Part shown: positions 7,106-13,156 of the stretch, one piece after another | Layout of the letters: the number at the start of each line of letters is the position of its first letter | Numbering within the stretch: the first letter of the stretch is position 1 | From: Candidatus Peribacteraceae bacterium | GTDB lineage: Bacteria; Patescibacteriota; Gracilibacteria; Peribacterales; Peribacteraceae | DNA length: 13,650 nt | Direction of reading: 5' to 3' | Assembly: GCA_022843885.1 (NCBI GenBank) | Contig: JALHMU010000008.1 | Coordinates: 1-13,650 of the forward strand | Translations under genes and position numbers: made by a program | The notes under the pieces: model-generated | The model's database searches: none | Seen by the model: only the letters and a program-made list of their open reading frames with translations | What the model was told of the DNA's origin: nothing

Positions 7106-7774
7106 ATGGAAACCCTTCGTTTAACCGTGGCCGCCCGCTCGAAAGAGCAGAATGTGAAGCAGCTCAGAAATGAGTCGCAGGTTCCATGCGTGGTCTATGG
7201 AAACAAGACGGAGAACACGATGATCTCCTGCAAAGAACAGGAATTGCACCGCATCTACAAGGCTGCCGGTGAAAGCACCATCGTCGAACTCGATTTGGAC
7301 GGAAAGAACATTCCAGTGCTTATCCACAGTTTGACGCTTGATCCTGTCTCCGATCGCTACCAGCACGTCGATTTCTACGCCGTCGATATGTCGAAGAAGC
7401 TCACGGCTCACGTTCCAGTACATGTCACGGGTGAATCCCCTGCAGTGAAGGGACTCAGCGGTATCCTCGTCAACGTTCACACGGAACTCACGGTGACATG
7501 TTTGCCGAAAGATCTTCCCCACAGCTTTGAAGTCGATCTTGGAAAACTCGTTGAATTCGGAGATATCATCACGGTTGCCGATATAAAAATCCCAGCCGGT
7601 GTCGAACTGGAAGAAGAAGCTGACACCGTCCTCTTCACGGTTCAGGAACCACGCAAAGCTGAAGAAGAGACGAAGCCTGCAGAAGGTGAAGTTCCGGCTG
7701 ACGGTGCTGCTCCTGCCGCTGAAGGTGCACCTGCCGATGCAGCCGCAAAGCCAGAAGGTGAAAAGAAAGCCTAA
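7106..7774 (+). CDS. rplY: 50S ribosomal protein L25, long (Ctc/TL5) form
   Basis: A 222-residue ribosomal protein of the large subunit that binds 5S rRNA. It opens METLRLTVAARSK, the usual L25 beginning, followed by QLRNESQVPCVVYG and the 5S-binding domain to about residue 90. The Ctc-type second beta domain follows (about 95-185, with VEFGDIITVADIKIPAGVEL). It ends with an Ala/Pro/Glu tail of about 40 residues finishing EGEKKA, a common disordered extension in this form. The ATG at 7106 fits homologs; upstream in-frame TTG (7067) and GTG (7088) would add non-homologous residues. No Shine-Dalgarno sequence lies at useful spacing. A weak promoter could be TTGACC (7067-7072), 18 bases, TACCCT (7091-7096), giving an almost leaderless message. 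It converges with the ligase operon, leaving three bases between stop codons. Confidence 0.93.
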   Translation: METLRLTVAARSKEQNVKQLRNESQVPCVVYGNKTENTMISCKEQELHRIYKAAGESTIVELDLDGKNIPVLIHSLTLDPVSDRYQHVDFYAVDMSKKLTAHVPVHVTGESPAVKGLSGILVNVHTELTVTCLPKDLPHSFEVDLGKLVEFGDIITVADIKIPAGVELEEEADTVLFTVQEPRKAEEETKPAEGEVPADGAAPAAEGAPADAAAKPEGEKKA

Positions 7775-7777
7775 GTA

Positions 7778-10141
7778 CTATTTCTTCTCAAGCAATCCAA
7801 GTGGAAGCAAGAGTGGAGTTTTGATGTGTGGCAATTGTTCGACGAGTTCCAAATCTTCCAGTGCAACTTTGCCAATGTACAACCGCGACAGATCGCCGCC
7901 AGCGTCGACAAAATCTTGGATGTTCAGGTGTCCGCGGTAATACACGAGATCTTTGGTGAATGCGCCCGGTCGTGATGTGTCCCCCATTCCGCGTTTGAGC
8001 CCGATGGTTTTCTTCAGCGCCTTCTCTTTGGAATATCCGATGTCTTCTAAATGACGACGCGTGGCACTGAACCCATGCGTCAATGCATAGCTGACGCCAA
8101 CCACGCCTAATGCCGGCCAGTAGCGCTTTTCATGATGCTTCGGCAGTACTTTGTTCTGCCAATAAATCGCGAGCCCTTCCTGTGTTTCCAAGTAGTTCGC
8201 CATGCCTGCACGCAATAACATGTACGTCTGATGCAATCCGTTCTCAGTCGTGAGTGCATGTGTTTCAATTTCATGTGCGATCAACGCATCGACATGTGTC
8301 GGAGAAAATGTCGCACCTTTCCGGAGTAATATATGACGTCCACCGACGGCACAGTCGGAAACAAGTTCTTCCTGAATCGTGACATCCCATTGATGCAGTC
8401 CATAGCGCATCAACACATCCTCAAAACGCACTTTCACCTGCTCTGCAGTCAGTTTCGCACCAGACTCATGAAAAGGCTCACGTTGGCGGATGTCACTGTG
8501 TGCACGTGCCAGTAAATCCTGCGTTGGTTTTCCAAAGAGTGCGATGGATGCTTTTGTGAACGCTTCATTTGCGCCGATGGATTCCAACATGGAGAGTCGT
8601 TGAAATAATTCTTGTTTACGTTTCTTCAGGAGCATTCCAAATGGAGATGCATCTGTTTTCAATTCACGAATACGCTCTTTGGTTTCTTCGATGTCGAGTT
8701 CAACCGGACGATACGTAAAGATCGGTTCGTGATGAGGGTCGGCGCGAAGCGCCTCGATATGCTGCGTCAGATCCAGTGGACGCATGGCTTTCAGAAGCGG
8801 AATTTCCCGATGTAACGTGTAGAGCTGTCGATCGACCGCGAAGAGATCAACTGTAAGGCGCACGCGTTGTTTTCGGAGTGCGTCCGATTTTTTTGTGGGA
8901 TCAATCAAGAATCCCGCAATGTCGCGATTGCCGAGAACCATCGGTGCATCACTGGAGAGTGGCATTGTTTTGACGACTGTTTGAATTTTCTTTCCAGCCA
9001 ACAAGAAGCGTGCGCGGAAGGATGTGGGATCACCATGCAATGGTTCGATCGCACCACGACGCAGGAGTTCTGCGGCAAACATATCATCCAGCAGCGTACG
9101 ATCGGTAGTCGTATCGACTTTGGCAAAGGCCTCAACATTGGCATCCCCTGCAGAAAACGTGACCTGTTCGGTCAGACCGATCGTCGGATGATGTACACCC
9201 GTTTTTTTCTCCGCATTGGAACCGAATAATTGTCGCGCGAGGAGCACTCCTTTCTCCGGTGTTTGGACTTTGAGTCCTTGCACACGATCAAGTCGCGCAC
9301 GAAGTGGCGCTAAGTTTGCAATCTGCACCGAGAGACCGGCACGTGCATTTACTTCCAGAAGCATCGGACCGTTTTCCTGATCAATCGTGAGATCGACCGC
9401 GAGATACCCGATATTTGTAATCTGCTGAATGCGCGAACAAATGAGCAGCATTTGCTCCCAATATGGGAGTTCAATACCGTGAAAATCTGCGCCGTGCGGC
9501 AGACGCGAAATCGTCTTATTGTATTGCACAGCGTGGTTTAAAGCGCCTTCTGCAAGATCGATGCCGATCCCGATACCACCCAGATGGAGGTTCGCTTTTC
9601 CCGCACTGTCCCCCGTTGGTATGCGTAACATCGCCATCACCGGAACCAAGTTGAAGACAACGACACGAATATCTGGGAGTCCCGCCGGACGGAACGGCAA
9701 GAATGATTTATGGGGCTTTAATAATTGTTCAAAGAATGCCGTGTCGCGTCGACCGTTCACGGAAAATTTTCCGTCCAAAATATCTTCGATGTGTCGGTAC
9801 AATTCTCGGCTCGTGACTGATTTTTTTCCTTCCGTGAAGTCACCATGCTTGTCGCGACCGGTAAATACACGAATGCCTTCACCTCCGTATCCGAAGTTCG
9901 GTTTCAACACGCATTTATCCGGAAGAGACGCGAAATTGAATGAGCGAAGTTGTTCACGAGTGGAGATCTGTGCAAATACTTTCGCAGTGGGAATACCACG
10001 TGCAGAAAGGAATGCTTTGGTCTTCAATTTATCATCCGCAAATGCAATCGCTTTCCGTGGGTTAAATGGCTTAATGTAGAGCAAATTTCGGGCATTCATC
10101 CCGAGCACGCCACCCGATCGGAAGAAGGAAAAAAGATTCAT
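7778..10141 (-). CDS. ATP-grasp ligase / retropepsin-like / DUF1704 (QEGLA) metallopeptidase fusion
   Basis: A 787-residue soluble protein with three parts. Residues about 15-300: ATP-grasp related to RimK-like alpha-L-glutamate ligases, with nucleotide-binding VLKPNFGYGGEGI (K80), PDIRVVVFN, and metal-binding MLLEVNARAG (E263, N265). Residues about 319-420: resembles the RimB/COG4067 retropepsin-like family, with AKVDTTTDRT (Asp kept, DTT in place of DTG) and PMVLGNRDIAGFLIDP, matching the family's LLGR...VDP end. Residues about 429-787: DUF1704/QEGLA, with HEIETHALTTENG (H623, E624, H628) and TQEGLAIYW (E655), the family that includes the eukaryotic tubulin carboxypeptidases MATCAP. Inference: one part ligates an amino acid or peptide, the others remove it. 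The ATG at 10141 is preceded by AGGAG with seven bases spacing, overlapping the end of the upstream gene. An upstream in-frame start at 10174 is less likely. The substrate is unknown. Confidence 0.85.
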   Translation of the reverse strand: MNLFSFFRSGGVLGMNARNLLYIKPFNPRKAIAFADDKLKTKAFLSARGIPTAKVFAQISTREQLRSFNFASLPDKCVLKPNFGYGGEGIRVFTGRDKHGDFTEGKKSVTSRELYRHIEDILDGKFSVNGRRDTAFFEQLLKPHKSFLPFRPAGLPDIRVVVFNLVPVMAMLRIPTGDSAGKANLHLGGIGIGIDLAEGALNHAVQYNKTISRLPHGADFHGIELPYWEQMLLICSRIQQITNIGYLAVDLTIDQENGPMLLEVNARAGLSVQIANLAPLRARLDRVQGLKVQTPEKGVLLARQLFGSNAEKKTGVHHPTIGLTEQVTFSAGDANVEAFAKVDTTTDRTLLDDMFAAELLRRGAIEPLHGDPTSFRARFLLAGKKIQTVVKTMPLSSDAPMVLGNRDIAGFLIDPTKKSDALRKQRVRLTVDLFAVDRQLYTLHREIPLLKAMRPLDLTQHIEALRADPHHEPIFTYRPVELDIEETKERIRELKTDASPFGMLLKKRKQELFQRLSMLESIGANEAFTKASIALFGKPTQDLLARAHSDIRQREPFHESGAKLTAEQVKVRFEDVLMRYGLHQWDVTIQEELVSDCAVGGRHILLRKGATFSPTHVDALIAHEIETHALTTENGLHQTYMLLRAGMANYLETQEGLAIYWQNKVLPKHHEKRYWPALGVVGVSYALTHGFSATRRHLEDIGYSKEKALKKTIGLKRGMGDTSRPGAFTKDLVYYRGHLNIQDFVDAGGDLSRLYIGKVALEDLELVEQLPHIKTPLLLPLGLLEKK

Positions 10142-10145
10142 GAAA

Positions 10146-11651
10146 TTACTCCTGCAAATGCTGGAATACGCCACGGAAACGGAAATATTCGGTCAGTCGA
10201 AGACCGGTATATTTTCCGAGAACGATGTTGATGAATATCGTAAGAAGAATCGATTCCGGATATGCGATGACGAACGATTGCAGTGTCGGCCACCGAACGA
10301 TGAAGACACACAAAAGTGCCGCGAGGACAGTGTCGATCACACTGTAGAGCGCCGACATTTTTCCTTCTTCACTTTCCAGCATCACAAAACTTTCCGAGAG
10401 TGTCGACATGATGAGCAAGACGAAGATCGTATCCGGTGCGACGATGATATCGAACGCAGCACCCATCGCGAGCACGAGGATCAAGGTGATACTGACAACC
10501 GTCAAAATGATCGCAATTTTTGGAACATAGAGAATACGCCACCCTCGCATCACGCGTCGTGTCATGTATGTTGCGATGAGAATGAACGTCAGGAACATAA
10601 TTCCGATCGCCCAACCTAACGCGATGAAGCTGAGAGCGATGATTGATGGCGTATACAAGCCATATGTCGCGATTCCAACAACCTGCTTCAGGAACGCCAA
10701 AATCGTCGCAATGATCGGGAGCATGAGAAGGAATGTCAGCGTCTGACTGGAGACACCGTGGGTCAACATGTACGTCACGAGTGTCGAAAGAATATTCCAT
10801 GGTTTGAGGCTCAAGCTCGATGCATCCTGAATCACGATTTCAATATCACGACGTTGCAGTGTCTCTTCAAATCCGGCGATGTCCGTTGCTTCAAGTAATG
10901 GATTGATCGCTTCTTTGCGCGTGAGATACAAACTTTTCGGCATTAAGACGGAGAGCGGTCCACGCACGGCTCGAGAGAGCGTTGATAAACTGTTTTCGCT
11001 AATGAGCACGATCGACTGATCTTGAATTGCTTGCAGCCGTGCTTCGTCTCCGCGTGTCGCACTCATGAGTGCCTGCATGCCTGCTACCGGATCAGATGTC
11101 CAAATCACGATGGCATCTGCATTCTTGAGTCGATCAAATTCATCACTCAATAATTGCGTAAGTGATTCTTGAATGCCGAGTGGAATACTCGACTGTGTGA
11201 CTTTGAGAACCTGCAAGAAAATCCCTGCTTGTGCAGCACTCTGTTGATGCAGATCGATCTTGTCCTGGCTGACGCTTCCATCCGCTACCAGAGCCACTTT
11301 TCGCGTATAGGCTGTAATGACATGTGATGTCGTCGATTCGCGTGTTTGTCCGTTGATGATTTGCGAAATTGTCAGACGAATCGTGTACTCACCAGGCTTG
11401 TCCGGCGTGAATAATGCTTCGACTGTGCGACTGATCGTGGATGTGGAATCTCCTTCAAACCAACGATATGTCACCGCGCCACTGGCAGTCTTTGCCGACG
11501 ATGCATCAAGGACAATCGTGCGACCAACAGCCACTTCATCCGGACCGGAAATGACGGCTAGTGGAATAGCTGCATCCGTTTGTTGCGCGAACGCAAAATT
11601 CGGCATGAATGAAAGCAGCAGGAATGCGACGGCGAATCGGCGTTTCAACAC
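10146..11651 (-). CDS. Secreted PKD-domain protein with C-terminal 7TM_transglut-type membrane region
   Basis: About 501 residues. A signal peptide (residues 1-22, basic KRR then AVAFLLLSF, ending AFA before QQ) leads to a PKD-like beta domain (about 30-115; AVISGPDEVAVG, YRWFEGDS, KPGEYTIRLTIS). An unassigned alpha/beta-patterned domain follows (about 116-271), then six or seven membrane helices (about 304-478). The last helices end LGKYTGLRLTEYFRFR, a hallmark of the 7TM_transglut family. In proteobacteria that membrane unit usually carries an inactive transglutaminase domain; here I see PKD and another domain instead. The N-terminal part should lie outside the cytoplasm. It may recognise a substrate or wall partner for the soluble ligase encoded next. 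I chose GTG at 11651, seven bases after the hibernation factor stop; TTG at 11648 is equally possible. A start at 11768 would overlap the previous gene by 110 bases. Confidence 0.82.
   Translation of the reverse strand: MLKRRFAVAFLLLSFMPNFAFAQQTDAAIPLAVISGPDEVAVGRTIVLDASSAKTASGAVTYRWFEGDSTSTISRTVEALFTPDKPGEYTIRLTISQIINGQTRESTTSHVITAYTRKVALVADGSVSQDKIDLHQQSAAQAGIFLQVLKVTQSSIPLGIQESLTQLLSDEFDRLKNADAIVIWTSDPVAGMQALMSATRGDEARLQAIQDQSIVLISENSLSTLSRAVRGPLSVLMPKSLYLTRKEAINPLLEATDIAGFEETLQRRDIEIVIQDASSLSLKPWNILSTLVTYMLTHGVSSQTLTFLLMLPIIATILAFLKQVVGIATYGLYTPSIIALSFIALGWAIGIMFLTFILIATYMTRRVMRGWRILYVPKIAIILTVVSITLILVLAMGAAFDIIVAPDTIFVLLIMSTLSESFVMLESEEGKMSALYSVIDTVLAALLCVFIVRWPTLQSFVIAYPESILLTIFINIVLGKYTGLRLTEYFRFRGVFQHLQE
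10149..10153 (-). promoter_or_regulatory. Shine-Dalgarno site deciding the ligase fusion start
   Basis: Minus strand AGGAG, then seven bases including the upstream stop TAA, then ATG at 10141. It is the only strong, well-spaced Shine-Dalgarno sequence I found in the window. It lies inside the last codons of the membrane protein gene, which points to translational coupling. Confidence 0.8.
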
Positions 11652-11658
11652 CGAAACA

Positions 11659-12006
11659 CTATACAGCTTTCTTATTAAAACGTCGTGTTTTCTCTTTCCC
11701 GGTGTGCATTTCCTTGTATCGCTTGATTTGAGGTTCCAGCTTCTCGATACAGCGATCCACGGCTTCAAGCGGAGTCGGACGGCGAGATTCGACGCGAAGC
11801 ATCTTCTTTGGCAAATGCACCGTAATGGTCACTTTGACCTGATCACGCTCTTTCTTGGTATCGCGGCGCTCAGCTTCGACGCGAATTGCTGACCCTTCAT
11901 CCTTGAGACGTTTGCAGTATGTAGCCAATTTACCGATCTTTGCAGCAAGGGTAATGAGTTCTTGATCGTTGTAATTCACGTTTTTCTCAAAGTGTTGAAC
12001 GTTCAT
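11659..12006 (-). CDS. hpf: Ribosome hibernation promoting factor / RaiA-like, short form
   Basis: A 115-residue cytoplasmic protein of the HPF/RaiA family, which binds the 30S decoding region and inactivates or protects ribosomes under stress. Family features: N-terminal MNVQHFEKNV, a helix with LAAKIGKLATYCKRL, the central beta strands AIRVEAERRDTKKERDQVKVTITVHLP, a further strand MLRVESRRP, and the helix PLEAVDRCIEKLEPQIKRYKEM. It ends in a basic tail (KTRRFNKKAV) and lacks the long C-terminal dimerisation domain of long HPF. The ATG at 12006 matches the family start; in-frame codons upstream would add 73 unrelated residues across the promoter. No Shine-Dalgarno sequence; the leader is ACTTTCCCCCTG plus three bases. 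It is first in an apparent operon with the PKD/7TM protein (7-base gap) and the ligase fusion. Confidence 0.9.
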   Translation of the reverse strand: MNVQHFEKNVNYNDQELITLAAKIGKLATYCKRLKDEGSAIRVEAERRDTKKERDQVKVTITVHLPKKMLRVESRRPTPLEAVDRCIEKLEPQIKRYKEMHTGKEKTRRFNKKAV

Positions 12007-12009
12007 GAG

Positions 12010-12021
12010 CAGGGGGAAAGT
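12010..12021 (-). repeat. 12-base leader motif ACTTTCCCCCTG, copy 2
   Basis: Identical on the minus strand to 3776-3787. It ends three bases before the hibernation factor ATG and begins at about the predicted transcription start (12021). Confidence 0.6.
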
Positions 12022-12027
12022 GGCTTC

Positions 12028-12036
12028 ACTATACCA
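12028..12036 (-). promoter_or_regulatory. Extended -10 promoter of the hpf-ligase operon
   Basis: Minus strand TGG followed by TATAGT (12028-12033): an extended -10 (TGn) with five of six hexamer matches. The -35 position (CTATTA at 12051-12056) is poor, as is common for extended -10 promoters. Predicted start is near 12021, giving a leader of about 15 bases. Confidence 0.55.
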
Positions 12037-12057
12037 TAAAATGGCTCTCGTAATAGT

Positions 12058-12086
12058 TTGAAATAGAACCCGTTTTGTGATAGAAT
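12058..12086 (+). promoter_or_regulatory. Sigma70-like promoter for the right-hand gene run
   Basis: TTGAAA (12058-12063), exactly 17 bases, TAGAAT (12081-12086), with TG one base before the -10; each hexamer matches five of six. Transcription would start near 12093. An in-frame GTG at 12077 is therefore upstream of the message, which supports the ATG at 12113 as the gene start. Confidence 0.65.
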
Positions 12087-12095
12087 ATCTAGATA
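12086..12095. promoter_or_regulatory. 10-base palindrome TATCTAGATA at the predicted start site
   Basis: A perfect palindrome beginning on the last base of the -10 and spanning the predicted transcription start. It could be a repressor half-site pair, but a 10-base palindrome may also be chance. Confidence 0.25.
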
Positions 12096-12112
12096 CATCC
12101 AAACACATCAAA

Positions 12113-12943
12113 ATGCCTGAAAATCCATTGGATAAAACTCCGGCAGTAGAAACAAACATCGAAACAAACTCTGTTCCAAAAGAACAGGGAGAAACTGCTG
12201 ACAAACCTGGGGCAACGGAGCGCAAGGAAACACAGAAAGATGCGCGTGACGCACGTGAAGGTGCCGAAAAAACAATTGATCAGCAGCGCTCGGAAAGTAA
12301 TTTGGATCGTGAATTAAACACAAATACGGAAAAGCCAAACACAGCATCCGAAGCTCAGCAGAAAATTGAAACGATCACGGGGAAGCTGGAATCCGGCTTT
12401 GGGAAATTCAACAAGAAAATTGAAGAGTGGATGCCGTCGTTGGAATCAATCGGAAAAGCATTTGAGAGCTTTATGCTGCTGTTTAACCAGCTCATGAATA
12501 ACATGAAGTTTGCCACTTCGACGATGAGAATAAACATGCCTTCCTTGTTTGGCGCGCCCGACCAGCTCATCGAGACATACGCTTCCATCAAGAGTGCAGA
12601 GCCTGCTGTGCCTTTTGAAGTGAAGGGTGATGATGCCGTGCAAGCAAAGAAACTCATGGCTCTCAAGCCGGCAAATGAATCGAATGACCAATTCCTCGGT
12701 CGCATGACGAAGACCGCGCAAAGTCAGAAGAAACAAGAATCGTGGACAATGAAGCAGCTTGTGGAATTAATGACGCCGAAGGCGCCAGAACCAGTGCCGG
12801 TCGCACAAACACCAGCGCCAAACACTCCTCCGCAATCGCCAAATGCTGTGCCACCAACCGCGCCACCTGCAGCTCCAGTTCAACCTGCAGCTCCAAATAC
12901 GCAGGCACAAACACCGTCACCTACGCCTCCTGCTCAATCGTAA
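12113..12943 (+). CDS. Unrecognised protein with disordered N-terminus and Pro/Ala-rich tail
   Basis: 276 residues; no family recognised. Residues 1-80 are polar and rich in Glu, Thr, Lys and Asn, likely disordered. Residues about 80-200 look helical (QKIETITGKLESGFGKFNKK, SIGKAFESFMLLFNQLMNNM, MRINMPSLFG, DDAVQAKKLMALKP), with one amphipathic or weakly hydrophobic helix (FMLLFNQL) that is too short for a clear membrane span. The last 50 or so residues are almost entirely Pro, Ala, Gln, Thr and Asn (PVPVAQTPAPNTPPQSPN and similar). There is no signal peptide and no Shine-Dalgarno sequence. The start is fixed by the promoter at 12058-12086. It is followed two bases later by the next gene, so the three right-hand genes look like one transcript. 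A scaffold or adaptor role is possible but is only a guess from composition. Confidence 0.8.
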   Translation: MPENPLDKTPAVETNIETNSVPKEQGETADKPGATERKETQKDARDAREGAEKTIDQQRSESNLDRELNTNTEKPNTASEAQQKIETITGKLESGFGKFNKKIEEWMPSLESIGKAFESFMLLFNQLMNNMKFATSTMRINMPSLFGAPDQLIETYASIKSAEPAVPFEVKGDDAVQAKKLMALKPANESNDQFLGRMTKTAQSQKKQESWTMKQLVELMTPKAPEPVPVAQTPAPNTPPQSPNAVPPTAPPAAPVQPAAPNTQAQTPSPTPPAQS

Positions 12944-12945
12944 TC

Positions 12946-13155
12946 ATGACTCTCGAACACACCAAAACAAACATCGAATCGACACCGGAAATAAAGCCAA
13001 ATCCGGTCGCTGAAACACAGCTTCGCACGCATGAGAAAGTGTTGCATGTAACCGATGCTGCGCTGCAAGAAGGCGCAAAAATTGCTGGAACAAGCCTCAA
13101 TATGGGTGTCCGTGCAGTTCGTAACTTTGTATCTCATCTTCTTAGAAAGCCCTAA
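12946..13155 (+). CDS. Unrecognised 69-residue protein
   Basis: A short gene whose ATG lies two bases after the previous stop. The protein starts MTLEHTKTNIESTPEIKP, is polar and probably disordered for about 30 residues, then carries a helix-rich basic end (VTDAALQEGAKIAGTSLNMG, VRAVRNFVSHLLRKP). No signal peptide, membrane span or Cys pair is seen. The opening resembles the neighbour's in composition (Thr/Glu/Asn/Lys), but I cannot show homology. Support for a real gene comes from its tight fit between two other genes and a sensible start; there is no Shine-Dalgarno sequence. No function can be assigned. Confidence 0.6.
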   Translation: MTLEHTKTNIESTPEIKPNPVAETQLRTHEKVLHVTDAALQEGAKIAGTSLNMGVRAVRNFVSHLLRKP

Positions 13156-13156
13156 T

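Noticed and set aside
7755..7800. An intrinsic terminator between L25 and the ligase gene
   Set aside because: Only a short AGAAA/TTTCT pairing with a long loop is present, with no stable stem and no T run in either direction.
10142..10174. A start at 10174 for the ligase fusion
   Set aside because: The ATG at 10141 has a well-spaced AGGAG, while the upstream candidate has none and overlaps the preceding gene.
11652..11768. A longer start for the PKD/7TM gene at 11768
   Set aside because: It would overlap hpf by 110 bases and put a non-signal sequence before a well-formed signal peptide.
12077..12112. A GTG start at 12077 for the Pro/Ala-tailed protein
   Set aside because: It lies within the promoter spacer, upstream of the predicted transcription start.
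12007..12225. A longer hibernation factor starting at 12225
   Set aside because: It would cover both divergent promoters and add 73 residues without family resemblance; the standard start is at 12006.
12742..12945. A longer frame for the 69-residue protein starting at 12742
   Set aside because: It reads the Pro/Ala-rich tail of the previous gene out of frame, giving Ser/Cys/Ala-rich nonsense; the ATG at 12946 fits the gap.
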